From Hymenobacter sediminicola (GTDB lineage: Bacteria > Bacteroidota > Bacteroidia > Cytophagales > Hymenobacteraceae): 64,000 bases of DNA. Below the pieces are notes generated by a model. The model was not told the origin of the DNA. It ran no database searches and saw only the letters and a program-made list of their open reading frames with translations. The position numbers and the translations under genes are program-made. The first letter of the stretch is position 1; every line of letters starts with the position of its first letter. Location: the NCBI RefSeq assembly GCF_014250515.1, contig NZ_CP060202.1, positions 617,001-681,000 of the forward strand. The letters are read 5' to 3'. Below are positions 1-9,063 of this stretch, piece by piece.

Positions 1-2
1 GG

Positions 3-179
3 CGCCAGATACTGGAATTTCTGGAAGCCGCCGCCCGCCGGCAAGGTCTCACGGAAATAGTGCTGCACGCCCGCGAAAATGCTGTGCCGTTTTACCAGCA
101 GCTCGGCTACCTAGTAGTGGCTCCGTCGCACACGTTGTTTGGCACTGTAGCCCACCAGCTGATGCGTAAAGCTTTGTAG
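3..179 (+). CDS. GNAT N-acetyltransferase, C-terminal part (5' end outside window)
   Basis: The frame is open from the window edge to a TAG and encodes 58 residues. They include ARENAVPFYQQLGYLVV, the classic last part of the GNAT fold: the beta-alpha-beta unit with an xFYxxLGF/Y-like motif that packs against acetyl-CoA. Substrate cannot be judged from this fragment; small GNATs acetylate amines, antibiotics or protein N-termini. It lies 83 bases ahead of the thioesterase gene on the same strand. Confidence 0.8.
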   Translation, partial: RQILEFLEAAARRQGLTEIVLHARENAVPFYQQLGYLVVAPSHTLFGTVAHQLMRKAL

Positions 180-262
180 AAGTAGCGGCCGCCACCGAAT
201 AGTCGCGTAGGTGTTGCCCAAAGTAGCTACTTTTCCTGCCACTTACTTCTCTCTTTCTCAAC

Positions 263-739
263 ATGGAGCAGCTTCCTGACGTTGGCACGCTGATAGCCAT
301 CTACAACCAGATAAATAGCTACGGCCGCACCAATGGCATGGTGCTGACCGTCTCGGAGCCCGGCGAAGTGCGGTATGCCATGACCATCCGGGAAGAGCAC
401 CTCTCCTCACCAGGCACCTGCCACGGTGGCGTGCTGGCGGGCCTGATGGATGCTGCGCTGGGAGCTGCCGCGTTGTCGTTGGCCTTCACCCGCGGCGAAC
501 TGGTATCCACGGTCGAATTCAAGATAAACTACCTACATCCGGTCCGGCTCCATGACCATCTGCTGGCCCGCGCCCACGTAGAACATGCTGGCAACACGTT
601 GGTAGTCACGAGTGCGGCCATTGAATGCACTACGCGGAGCCTAGTTGTGGCGCGGGGTATGGGCACGTTCAACCGCTACCCAGCAGATAAGCGCGACTTT
701 CACCGGCTGCTCTTCCCCGATACTGAGCCAGCGGAGTAG
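263..739 (+). CDS. PaaI-type hotdog-fold thioesterase
   Basis: 158 residues, the usual length of a single hotdog domain. The segment GTCHGGVLAGLMDAALGAAA is the PaaI/YbgC-type active-site helix (HGGxxxxxxDxA), and VEFKINYLHPV is the following hotdog strand. Such enzymes hydrolyse acyl-CoA thioesters in the cytoplasm, often phenylacetyl-CoA or 4-hydroxybenzoyl-CoA derivatives. The real substrate cannot be read from sequence. The ATG at 263 gives a full-length domain. The gene ends before a hairpin terminator shared with the convergent NYN gene. Confidence 0.85.
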   Translation: MEQLPDVGTLIAIYNQINSYGRTNGMVLTVSEPGEVRYAMTIREEHLSSPGTCHGGVLAGLMDAALGAAALSLAFTRGELVSTVEFKINYLHPVRLHDHLLARAHVEHAGNTLVVTSAAIECTTRSLVVARGMGTFNRYPADKRDFHRLLFPDTEPAE

Positions 740-761
740 TTGCTTTGAATCAGTAGAAAGC

Positions 762-804
762 AAAAAGCCGCCAGCGCTCAGGGAAAGCAGCCGGCGGCTT
801 TTTA
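762..804. terminator. Bidirectional Rho-independent terminator
   Basis: An AAAAAGCCGCC...GGCGGCTTTTT hairpin lies between two convergent genes, with a T tract on either strand, so it can end both the thioesterase and the NYN-domain transcripts. Confidence 0.8.
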
Positions 805-826
805 TAGCCGAACCAAGGGCAAAAAC

Positions 827-1837
827 TTACAAGTGCTCGGATGAGTCTGCCGACTCATGCTCGTGCGATTCTTCATCATCGTACTCGTCGCCTTCTTCCA
901 TAGCAGGAGCGGCCACTTTGCGTACGTTGCGGGCACAGTCCTCGTCGCGGTGGTTGCGGCCTACCGTGAATTCTACCCAGTCGCCTTCGCGCAGCTCGTT
1001 GAAGTCGCCTTCCGCCATATCGGCATAGCTGAAGAACAGGTTATTGGGCGGCATCACTACGAAGCCAAAGCCGTTCTTGAGGTTCTTGATGGTGCTGATG
1101 CCAATAGTGCCAACCGGGCCGGCAGCAGTAGGGCCGGTGGGGCGCACAGGTTTCGCTACGGCTGGGAAAGGAACCGGGTCCGGCGTGTTCACAAACATGC
1201 TTTCGATCAGCTCATCAGTATCGACGAGGCCTTGATCAATGATTTCGTGCATTTGCACCGGGTAGGTGGCCTGCTCGAGCAGGTGCTGCGAAGCGCGGGT
1301 TACGCGGGCTTCGCCTTTGAAATCCACGTACTTGAAGTCCCAGTTCAGCAGCATCACACGCGTGCCGATGGTGTTGAGCTTCTTAATAAGGGGCACGTAG
1401 TCCGAGTCGCCGGCAATAAGAACGATAACGTCGTAGCTTTTGTGCAGGGCCAGTTCCAGCGCTTCCAACGATAGCCACACGTCAATGCCTTTTTCCTGCA
1501 GGCGCCCATCACGCGTTTTCAGGGGCATATAGTGCGTGGCGATGCTCATGTTCATGAGAATATCGTCGAGCAACCGGTCATGGAACAGCCGGTCTTTGTC
1601 GCGCGCTTCTGTGGCCGAAAGGCGGCCACGGAAAAAGTGAGCGTCGATGATGCGGCTCAGGCGCACATCAACATCTTCTTCTTCCGCTACCTGATGCCGG
1701 ATAAACTCGTGCAAACCTTCTAGGCTAATACGGGCCTTGCGGTCATGCTGGAAGTAGTAGTAATCACTGATCTTCAGGAAATAATTGCCGTCATAAAAGA
1801 CGCCTATCCTAATCAGAGGGCTATTTATCTGGTTCAT
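827..1837 (-). CDS. NYN-domain (LabA/DUF88-type) predicted RNase with C-terminal cold-shock-like domain
   Basis: 336 residues. Residues about 8-170 form a NYN/PIN-like nuclease domain: acidic GVFYDGNYFLK near the start, and VIVLIAGDSDYVPLIKKL, the conserved acidic GDSDF/Y motif that binds the metal. Residues about 240-310 (GTIGISTIKNLKNGFGFV, then NNLFFSYAD and LREGDWVEFTV) resemble a cold-shock/S1-like beta-barrel. The C-terminus is acidic and probably disordered. The pairing suggests a ribonuclease that is guided by its own RNA-binding domain. An exact TAnnTTTG box at 1933-1940 implies a leader of nearly 90 bases, reminiscent of long cold-shock leaders. It stands alone. Confidence 0.85.
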   Translation of the reverse strand: MNQINSPLIRIGVFYDGNYFLKISDYYYFQHDRKARISLEGLHEFIRHQVAEEEDVDVRLSRIIDAHFFRGRLSATEARDKDRLFHDRLLDDILMNMSIATHYMPLKTRDGRLQEKGIDVWLSLEALELALHKSYDVIVLIAGDSDYVPLIKKLNTIGTRVMLLNWDFKYVDFKGEARVTRASQHLLEQATYPVQMHEIIDQGLVDTDELIESMFVNTPDPVPFPAVAKPVRPTGPTAAGPVGTIGISTIKNLKNGFGFVVMPPNNLFFSYADMAEGDFNELREGDWVEFTVGRNHRDEDCARNVRKVAAPAMEEGDEYDDEESHEHESADSSEHL

Positions 1838-2523
1838 ACAGAAAAAGGTTTGAGGGTAAGCAGGAGGTGTGTAGGGGGTAGAAGAGGCAGATAATTCGGT
1901 TCGGCTGCGGCTGGTATGGCACAGTCTTGTGCCAAAGATACAATACCCAAGTGTTTAGCTGCCTGAAGCACGTAGTATATTGGGTGAGTACCATCATATT
2001 ACAGCACAGGTAGTTGAATTCTTTGCCTGGCTAGCGTCCACGCCGAAGGCCGGTACAAAGGCGCTACTGCATCGGCGAAAACCACTCTGTTGCCTGCTAC
2101 CGGGGAAACAGCCTAGTAGATAAGCGGCTGCTCCTGCCTTAGCAGGCCCTACACATTTACATGTTGTAATATTAAATAAAATATATCTTACATAAGAATA
2201 TCGGATGCTTTATTGCTGTCTTCGTTTAGTGCATTTCGCCGCTAAGCTAAGAGACAAAAAAAACTACTGCAAGAATTATCCTCACTTAATGTCTGCAATG
2301 GGATAAATACAGTTAGGCTTGCCGAGTGTTTTGTGAGAATCAGATAGGATAAAAGTTGTTGATGGCTGTACATGAACATAAAATCCTGCTGGGACTTATT
2401 GCAACGCTATTTAGAGGGTGTTCAGTTATGGCCGAGCTTAACAAAAAAACGTCCTATTACGGTGAAAAGTGGGATAATGTTTTCTCACCTGCGCTATTTG
2501 CTGATTCGCTATATTGATTTGTA
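1838..2523. other. 686-bp intergenic region with one doubtful small ORF
   Basis: The region holds the minus-strand promoter box of the NYN gene, CAAAGATA at 1933-1940 (TATCTTTG on the coding strand). The rest is AT-richer than its surroundings, especially 2160-2300. A 51-codon plus-strand ORF (2362-2517, starting MAVHEHKILLG, ending ADSLY) is open but has no recognisable features. I see no RNA gene or repeat here. Confidence 0.5.
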
Positions 2524-3264
2524 TTAAAATCCAATTTTTCCTACCACTAGCCCTAGCACCAGCAGACCGTAGCCGACGCAGATAGCCACCTCCAGCATGT
2601 TGCCACTAGCGGAGCCGGTACGGATGAGCGGAATCTTGAACGAATAGTCTAGCAAGGGCATAAACCACTTGACGCCGGCTTTGGTGAGAGTATCGGCCAG
2701 CAGATGCGACACATAGCCACCGCCCGCAAACAACGCCACGCCATGCCAGCCCAGTGTTTGGTTGGCCAGGTGCCCGATATAGGTCCAGAGGCCGGCAGCC
2801 CAGATGGTGTGCGTCCAGGAGCGGTGCGACGTGAAGGGTGCTACCGCCACAAAGCAGCCCAGCATACTCAGCCACAAAAAGCCGGTATAGAGGCCCGCTA
2901 CCACCGTGCATAGGCCCGTAAACATAAGCGCCAGCTTGCGGGTGGAGTCGCCTTGCATAGCCGCACCGATAAGCCCGAAGGCTAGTGCTGCCGTGAAGCC
3001 CATGCGCCTGTCAGGCCCAATAGGCAGCTGGAAATGGGTGTAAGCGGCTAATAGGAGTGCCGCTACTACAAAGGCCCAGCGCACATAATTCTGGGCGAAG
3101 CCCAGCCGTTTGCTCAGGCGCGAGCCAGGGTGGTCGAGGTCAGGAGCCAGGGATGAGAAGCCAGCCAGTGCAATGCCAGCCACGGAGAACGGGACGCCAG
3201 GAACGAGGCCAGCCACAGCCACGCCAGTAATAAGGCCAATGGCCAAGTGAGAAGAGCCGCGCAA
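2524..3264 (-). CDS. YdjM/DUF457-type membrane-bound metal-dependent hydrolase
   Basis: 246 residues with several hydrophobic segments. The N-terminus HLAIGLITGV and then LAPDLDHPGSRLSKRL match the YdjM/YfhO-type inner-membrane hydrolase family: an N-terminal His and a PDxDH motif that are predicted metal ligands. FTSHRSWTHTIWAAGL and SHLLADTLTKAGVKWFMPL carry the remaining conserved His/Asp residues. In E. coli YdjM is LexA-regulated; the biochemical role is unknown. The start is a TTG. A near-consensus box TACCTTCG (3294-3301 on the minus strand) would start the transcript about 23 bases upstream, which favours this start. Confidence 0.85.
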   Translation of the reverse strand: MRGSSHLAIGLITGVAVAGLVPGVPFSVAGIALAGFSSLAPDLDHPGSRLSKRLGFAQNYVRWAFVVAALLLAAYTHFQLPIGPDRRMGFTAALAFGLIGAAMQGDSTRKLALMFTGLCTVVAGLYTGFLWLSMLGCFVAVAPFTSHRSWTHTIWAAGLWTYIGHLANQTLGWHGVALFAGGGYVSHLLADTLTKAGVKWFMPLLDYSFKIPLIRTGSASGNMLEVAICVGYGLLVLGLVVGKIGF

Positions 3265-3402
3265 GAGAAATACAGAGAAAGTGAATTAGGGGCCGAAGGT
3301 ACACCACTGCCAAAGCACTAGAGCAGGCAATGCCGCCTGTACGGCCTCCGGAATCCGAACTAGGAGATGAATGCAGTACACAGGGCGAAGCAACATAGCT
3401 GC

Positions 3403-4926
3403 CTAATGTGGGTGCCAGTTGCGCCTGCGTTTTTTGGATTCCCATAGGCGCGGCCGGGTCTTGTAGCTGTAGGTGCGGCGGCCCTGCTGTTTTCGGGCAA
3501 CACGCACCTGCACCATGCGCACGCCCAGCAGCCGGCTAAACTCGGTGCCGCTGCTTCGCCCGTCTTCCTGCCACACCCGCTCGTAAGAAGCCAGTAGTCC
3601 CTGCCGCATTACGTCCTGCCGCTGGCCATTGGAGAAGTAGCCGCGTTCCAGCTCACGCCCCAGCCACCGCTGGTGTTCCACCAGTTGCAGCTTCCCGTCG
3701 GGGTAGTAAGTGCGGGTGCTGCGCTTGGTAGCTAGTACCCGTCGGCCGTCGGCCAGCCGCTTCTCGCGGTGGCGTAGGGGGCGGTGGGTAGCACCCGTCG
3801 TATCGGCCTCGCCCAGCATCCAGCGGGTGTGGCGTGGGCCGGGCTGTAGCTGCAGCGAATGGTCCTTATGCAGTTGTTTTTGCGGGCCTTTTTGCGGGCC
3901 TTGGCACGCAACAGGCCGCGTGTCTGGGGCAGGTGGGTGGCGCAGGGGTGGGGCAGTGCGGACCGGCTGCGGCCGCTGTTTCACGGGTTCCAGGTGCAAC
4001 ACGGTGGTAGTAGGCTCGCCTCCTTCCGGCGACCAGCGCCGGAGCACGAACAGCGGCTGCCGGCTTACAGGCTCCCATTGCCAGAAAGGAGCGCTGGGCA
4101 CAATACTGTCGCGGCGGGTGGCGTCGTCGAAATCCTGCAGCAGTTCGTGGTGCCGCCACGCTGCCGGGTAATACCGCGTAACCTGCCGCAGCCGCCCCTG
4201 TGAAGTAAACGACAGCCGCACGATGGCCTGCCCATCGGCGTCGCGCTGGGTGAAAGCGCCTGTTAGCCGGCCGGCTCCCAACTGCCCGGTCCAGTAGCGC
4301 CGCGGGTCGCGGGCCGGGTAGGGGTTGCTGTAGGAAGAGTAGGGGCTCGGAATCCAGCTTTGGTTGAGTGCCTGGGCCGTATAGGAGTTGTTCCAGAGCC
4401 GGAAACTGCCCTGCAGCCCTCCGGTTGGGCTTTCAGTGAATAGGCCCAGCAGACGCGGTTGGCCGGAGGGTTTCAGCGTCACCAGGGAGTCTACTAGCTG
4501 CCCGTTTCGGTAGGTGCCGCGCTGGGCCACCCGGCCGTCAGGGTGCCAGACCACAAAAGCACCATCGGGTTGGCCCCCCTGCATCAGAAGGTGCCGCGCT
4601 ACCCGGGGCGGCTGGCCGGGCTGGGTAGGGTAGAAGCGGGTCCAGGTACTGTCGGCCTGACCGTGAGTGAAGTGGCCGACTTCGGCCAAGCTGCCATTGG
4701 TCCAGAAGCGTCGGAAAGAACCATGCGCAACCGTGTCAGCCGATGAAACGCGGTGGTAGGCCGAGTACGTGCTGCGGGGCTGGGTGCGAGCCGAATCGTA
4801 GAACGTGCGCATAACGAACGGTGCGTTCTGGGCCCAAGCGGCTAGCGGTGTACCCAGCAACAGGCCTCCGAGCACAAGCATACTCCGCAATAGGATACTT
4901 CTGCCCCGGCCGGATAAGGAATGCAT
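3403..4926 (-). CDS. Secreted MORN-like/YwqK-type repeat protein
   Basis: About 507 residues from the ATG at 4926; ATGs at 4998 and 4881 are alternatives. The hydrophobic stretch MLVLGGLLLGTPLAAWAQ is a signal peptide or anchor. Repeated motifs such as GSFRRFWTNGSLAEVGHFTHG, GAFVVWHPDGRVAQRGTYRNG and TYYPDGKLQLVEHQ are MORN-variant repeats (YxxGxxxxxGxYxxG), seen in Bacteroidetes YwqK-type proteins. Such repeats form beta-hairpin sheets, and the function is unknown. The middle (residues about 330-390) is rich in Pro and low in complexity. Despite the common database label antitoxin for YwqK, nothing here suggests a toxin-antitoxin pair. Confidence 0.7.
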   Translation of the reverse strand: MHSLSGRGRSILLRSMLVLGGLLLGTPLAAWAQNAPFVMRTFYDSARTQPRSTYSAYHRVSSADTVAHGSFRRFWTNGSLAEVGHFTHGQADSTWTRFYPTQPGQPPRVARHLLMQGGQPDGAFVVWHPDGRVAQRGTYRNGQLVDSLVTLKPSGQPRLLGLFTESPTGGLQGSFRLWNNSYTAQALNQSWIPSPYSSYSNPYPARDPRRYWTGQLGAGRLTGAFTQRDADGQAIVRLSFTSQGRLRQVTRYYPAAWRHHELLQDFDDATRRDSIVPSAPFWQWEPVSRQPLFVLRRWSPEGGEPTTTVLHLEPVKQRPQPVRTAPPLRHPPAPDTRPVACQGPQKGPQKQLHKDHSLQLQPGPRHTRWMLGEADTTGATHRPLRHREKRLADGRRVLATKRSTRTYYPDGKLQLVEHQRWLGRELERGYFSNGQRQDVMRQGLLASYERVWQEDGRSSGTEFSRLLGVRMVQVRVARKQQGRRTYSYKTRPRLWESKKRRRNWHPH

Positions 4927-5059
4927 AGAATAAAGCACCGCAAGGGCCGCAGCCCACAAATAGGAGTTGATGGCGCAAGCTAAACAGCTGGCACGCAATC
5001 AACAAGTGCACTACTCGTAGCAGGCAATAATGGAAGGGTTTAGAAGAGGTTGTGGCCGG

Positions 5060-5272
5060 CTACCACTTACCGGAGCTGCCTTTCAGGTTGCCGCGCATGT
5101 CGCGGGCCTGCCCTTCCAACAGCGCCAGGCCCCGGTGGAACGCACTAGTAACTTCTGCCTTCTCCGCTTCCGGTAGCGGCCCCTGCTCCCGTACCTGCTG
5201 CCGCACCTGCCGTAAATGATTCAGAATATCGTCCCACTCGGTGCCGTCTTGTTCGTTCTGCTTATCTGTCAT
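5060..5272 (-). CDS. Small hydrophilic protein of unknown function
   Basis: 70 residues from ATG 5272 (MTDKQNEQDG). An upstream ATG at 5329 is possible but adds an unlikely Ser/Pro-rich leader. The sequence is charged and helical, with EWDDILNHLRQVRQQVREQG in the middle. No family is recognised. It is divergent from mfd and shares the intergenic region. Confidence 0.55.
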   Translation of the reverse strand: MTDKQNEQDGTEWDDILNHLRQVRQQVREQGPLPEAEKAEVTSAFHRGLALLEGQARDMRGNLKGSSGKW

Positions 5273-5439
5273 TGCCCTGTGCCCCCCCGGGCTGCTTCGC
5301 TGCATGAACTCGGAAGATACGGCAGCCACAATGAAAAGCTGTGGAAACTTTCGGGGCGTGGGCGTGGTATTGACTAGCGCACCCCACGGGTGCCTGTCAG
5401 CCTGCTTCGCCCGACCGGATTTTCATTCGGCCGGGCTTC

Positions 5440-5447
5440 TACCTTTG
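5440..5447 (+). promoter_or_regulatory. Bacteroidetes -7 promoter box of mfd
   Basis: TACCTTTG is an exact match to TAnnTTTG. A transcript from here would begin about 5454, downstream of the ATG at 5390. That rules the ATG out as the start and supports the TTG at 5474. Confidence 0.65.
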
Positions 5448-5473
5448 CTTCCTCTCCTAGCCACACTGCTGTT

Positions 5474-8400
5474 TTGAAGGTCTCCGATTTACTTAAGCTC
5501 TATACCCTCGACCCCACGGGTATGACGATTGGCGCGCGCCTCAACCCCGCCACCCGCCACTCGCTGAAGCCCGCCGCCACCGCCGAAGCCTCCGTACGCC
5601 TGCACCTCAAAGGGCTGGTAGGTTCGCAGGATGCGCTGCTGGCGGCTGCCATGCACCAGGAGTACCCCGACCAGCACCACCTGTTCATTCTGCACGACCG
5701 GGACGAGGCCGCCTACTTCCTGGCCGACCTCCAGCACCTCGTGCCCGACGAGGAGCCGTTGCTGTTCCCAACCTCCTACAAGCGTCCCTATAGCTTCGAC
5801 GAGACGGAAAACGCCAACGTGCTGATGCGGGCCGAGGTGCTCAATAAGCTCAATAGCCACCGCGGCCCGAAAACCACCGCCGAGCAGGAAGCCGACGACG
5901 CAGCCGACGCGGCAGAAACCGACGGCCAGCCCAAAGGCAAAAAGCGCGGCAAAGCCAGCGCCAAGGAAACTGCCGGCGTCCTCATCGTGACCTACCCCGA
6001 GGCGTTGTTCGAGAAGGTTATCAACAAGAAAAGCCTGGTGGCCAACACCTTTCTGGTGAAGGTGGGCGACAAGCTGGATGTGAACTTTGTGAGCGACATG
6101 CTGGCGGAGTACGACTTCGAGCGGAGCGACTTTGTGTACGAGGCCGGCCAGTTTGCCGTGCGCGGCGGCATCGTGGACATCTTCAGCTACGCCAACGAGC
6201 TGCCCTACCGCATCGAGCTGTTCGGGGATGAGGTGGAGACGATTCGGACGTTTGACCCCGAGACGCAGCTGTCGGTGGAGAAGCGCCAGCAGGTGAGCAT
6301 CATCCCGAACGTGCAGACCAAGCTGCTGCAGGAGACGCGGGAAGCGTTTCTGGAGTTCATTCCGAAGAACACCGCCGTGTGGGCCAAGGACGTGCGCCAG
6401 ACCCTGGACGTGGTAGACGAATACTTCGACAAGGCCGAGGCGGGCTTCCAGGAGCTGCTGGCCGTGGCGGGCGGCACCCAGGTGGTGAGCAAGCCCGCCG
6501 ATTTGTTTGAGTCGGCCAAGACGCTGCGCAAGCTGCTGGAAGGGTTTGCGGTGGTGGAGTTCGGCAAGCGGTTCCACTTCAAGACCGGCGCCGAGGAGTT
6601 CCAGTTCAGCGCCAAGCCCCAGCCCAGCTTCGGCAAGGACTTCAACCGCATCGTGAAGAACCTGCACGACAACCAGAAGAAGGGCTACACCAACATCATT
6701 GCCGCCGAGCAGGTGCGCCAGGCCGACCGCCTCCGCACCATCTTCGACGAGCTGGACAACAACGTGCAGTTTCAGCACCTGCTGCTGGGCCTGCGCGAAG
6801 GGTTCATCGACGAGACGCTGAACCTCGTGGTGTACACCGACCACCAGCTGTTTGAGCGCTATTACCGGGCTCAGGAAACCCGCAAATTCTCCAAGAAAAA
6901 GGCCCTCACGCTGAAAGAGCTGCGCACCCTGGTGCCCGGCGACTACGTGGTGCACCAGGACTACGGCATTGCCCGCTTCGCCGGCCTCACCCAGGTGGAA
7001 ATCAACGACCGGCTGCAGGAGGCCATCCGGCTGGTGTACCGCGACGACGACGTGCTGACCGTGAGCATCCACGCCCTGCACAAGATTGCCAAGTACAGCG
7101 GGGCCGAGGGCACGCCGCCCACCATGAGCAAGCTGGGCTCGCCGGAGTGGGAAAACAAGAAGAAGTCGGTTAAGAAGAAGGTGAAGGACATTGCCGCCGA
7201 GTTGATCCGGCTGTACGCCAAGCGCAAAACTGCGCCCGGCCACGCCTTCGCCCACGACTCCTTCATGCAGGCCGAGCTGGAATCCAGCTTTATCTACGAG
7301 GACACGCCCGACCAGGCCAAGGCCACCGAGGACGTGAAGCGCGACATGGAGGTGCCCCACCCCATGGACCGCCTCGTGTGCGGCGACGTGGGCTTCGGCA
7401 AGACGGAGGTGGCCATCCGGGCCGCCTTCAAGGCCGTGGCCGATGGCAAGCAGGTGGCCATTCTGGTGCCCACCACCATCCTGGCCATGCAGCACTACAA
7501 AACCTTCCGGGAGCGGCTCGGCAACCTGCCCGTGACGGTGGAGTACGTCAACCGCTTCAAGAGCACCAAGCAAATCAAGGAAACGCTGGGCCGCGTGGCC
7601 GAGGGCAAAACTGACATCCTCATCGGCACCCACCGCCTCACCAACAAGGACGTGCAGTTCAAAGACCTGGGCCTCTTGGTGATTGACGAGGAGCAGAAGT
7701 TCGGGGTGAAAACCAAGGACAAGCTCAAGGAAATCAAGGTGAACGTGGACACGCTCACGCTGTCGGCCACGCCCATTCCGCGCACCCTGCACTTCTCGCT
7801 GATGGGTGCCCGCGACCTGAGCGTGATTGCCACGCCCCCGCCCAACCGCCAACCGGTGCAAACCGAGCTGCACGTCTACGACGAACTGCTGATCCGCGAC
7901 GCCGTTTCCCGCGAGTTGAAGCGGGGCGGGCAGGTGTTTTTCGTGCACAACCGCGTGAAGGACATCGAGGAGCAGGCCAGCATGATTCTGCGCCTCGTGC
8001 CCGATGCCCGCGTGACCTACGTGCACGGCCAGATGGACGGCGACCTGCTGGAAAAGCGCATGATGAAGTTCGTGGACGGCGACTACGACGTGCTGGTGGC
8101 CACCACCCTCATCGAGTCGGGCCTCGACATTGCCAACGCCAACACCATCCTCATCAACCGCGCCCACATGCACGGCCTCTCCGACCTGCACCAGATGCGG
8201 GGCCGCGTGGGCCGCTCCAACAAAAAGGCCTACTGCTACCTGCTCACGCCCCCGGTGGCCGGTTTGCCCTCCGACGCCCGCAAGCGCCTGAGCACCCTCG
8301 AAGAATTCTCGGACCTGGGCGCGGGCTTCAACGTGGCCATGCGCGACCTGGACATCCGGGGCGCGGGCAACCTGCTGGGCGGCGAGCAGTCGGGCTTCAT

Positions 8401-9004
8401 CAACGACCTGGGCTTCGAAACCTACCACCAGATTCTCGACGAGGCGGTGCAGGAGCTCAAGGAAACCGAGTTCCGCGACCTGTTCCTCGGCGACCCCACC
8501 CAGCGCCTCCAGCAGGCCGCCGGCACCAGCGGCCCCAAGGAGTGCAACATCGAAACCGACCTGCAGGTGCTCATTCCGGACCGCTACGTGAGCAGCGTCT
8601 CGGAGCGCCTGCAGCTCTACAGCAAGCTCGACCGGGCCAAAAACGCCGAGGAGCTGCGCAAGCTGCTCACCGGCATCGTGGACCGCTTCGGGCCGCTGCC
8701 CGAGGAAGTGGAGCAGCTCGCCGACATCGTGCGCCTGCGCTGGCTGGCCTGCCAGACCGGCTTCGAGAAGCTCACGCTCAAGAAAAACCTGCTCAAAGGC
8801 TTTATCCCGGCCACCAACAACGAGCCCTACTTCCAGGGCGCCACCTTCGGCAACATCCTCAGCTACGTGCAGACCCACCCGCGCTCCGCCTCCATGAAGG
8901 AGCGCAAAGAACAGCTCATCATCTCCTTCGAGGACGTGAAAAGCGTCCAAGCCGCCAAGCGCATTCTGAGCGAGCTGGGCAGTGAGGAAACGGTGGGAGT
9001 GTAA
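5474..9004 (+). CDS. mfd: Transcription-repair coupling factor Mfd
   Basis: About 1,176 residues, normal for Mfd (E. coli 1,148). It removes RNA polymerase stalled at DNA lesions and recruits UvrA. Order of domains: UvrB-like N-terminal module (residues about 30-330), with YEAGQFAVRGGIVDIFSYANE; the CarD-like RNA-polymerase-interacting domain from about residue 486 (VPGDYVVHQDYGIARFAG); and the RecG-like translocase with Walker A GDVGFGKTE (about 637), DEEQ (about 737), LSATPIPRTL and QMRGRVGRSNKKAYCYL. A C-terminal TRCF domain follows. I chose the TTG at 5474, which gives an N-terminus of MKVSDLLKLY once read as Met. The ATG at 5390 would precede the promoter. An Ala/Asp then Lys-rich insert lies near residues 135-170. 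uvrA is also in this window, 16 kb away. Confidence 0.95.
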   Translation: MKVSDLLKLYTLDPTGMTIGARLNPATRHSLKPAATAEASVRLHLKGLVGSQDALLAAAMHQEYPDQHHLFILHDRDEAAYFLADLQHLVPDEEPLLFPTSYKRPYSFDETENANVLMRAEVLNKLNSHRGPKTTAEQEADDAADAAETDGQPKGKKRGKASAKETAGVLIVTYPEALFEKVINKKSLVANTFLVKVGDKLDVNFVSDMLAEYDFERSDFVYEAGQFAVRGGIVDIFSYANELPYRIELFGDEVETIRTFDPETQLSVEKRQQVSIIPNVQTKLLQETREAFLEFIPKNTAVWAKDVRQTLDVVDEYFDKAEAGFQELLAVAGGTQVVSKPADLFESAKTLRKLLEGFAVVEFGKRFHFKTGAEEFQFSAKPQPSFGKDFNRIVKNLHDNQKKGYTNIIAAEQVRQADRLRTIFDELDNNVQFQHLLLGLREGFIDETLNLVVYTDHQLFERYYRAQETRKFSKKKALTLKELRTLVPGDYVVHQDYGIARFAGLTQVEINDRLQEAIRLVYRDDDVLTVSIHALHKIAKYSGAEGTPPTMSKLGSPEWENKKKSVKKKVKDIAAELIRLYAKRKTAPGHAFAHDSFMQAELESSFIYEDTPDQAKATEDVKRDMEVPHPMDRLVCGDVGFGKTEVAIRAAFKAVADGKQVAILVPTTILAMQHYKTFRERLGNLPVTVEYVNRFKSTKQIKETLGRVAEGKTDILIGTHRLTNKDVQFKDLGLLVIDEEQKFGVKTKDKLKEIKVNVDTLTLSATPIPRTLHFSLMGARDLSVIATPPPNRQPVQTELHVYDELLIRDAVSRELKRGGQVFFVHNRVKDIEEQASMILRLVPDARVTYVHGQMDGDLLEKRMMKFVDGDYDVLVATTLIESGLDIANANTILINRAHMHGLSDLHQMRGRVGRSNKKAYCYLLTPPVAGLPSDARKRLSTLEEFSDLGAGFNVAMRDLDIRGAGNLLGGEQSGFINDLGFETYHQILDEAVQELKETEFRDLFLGDPTQRLQQAAGTSGPKECNIETDLQVLIPDRYVSSVSERLQLYSKLDRAKNAEELRKLLTGIVDRFGPLPEEVEQLADIVRLRWLACQTGFEKLTLKKNLLKGFIPATNNEPYFQGATFGNILSYVQTHPRSASMKERKEQLIISFEDVKSVQAAKRILSELGSEETVGV

Positions 9005-9063
9005 GTGAAAACAACCTATATTACAACGACAAAATTTGGCCAAACACTTTAACATCAATCTTA

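Noticed and set aside
645..1028. 127-codon plus-strand frame overlapping the thioesterase end and the NYN gene
   Set aside because: It overlaps two supported genes and a terminator and has Ser-rich shadow-frame composition.
3403..4926. YwqK antitoxin of a toxin-antitoxin pair
   Set aside because: Only the repeats match; no toxin gene is adjacent, and the protein is secreted.
5390..5473. Upstream ATG start for mfd
   Set aside because: It lies ahead of the exact promoter box at 5440-5447, and the extra residues do not resemble Mfd.
5489..9058. 1,189-codon open frame antisense to mfd
   Set aside because: It is His/Val/Leu-rich nonsense typical of the strand opposite a GC-rich gene; mfd on the plus strand has all family motifs.
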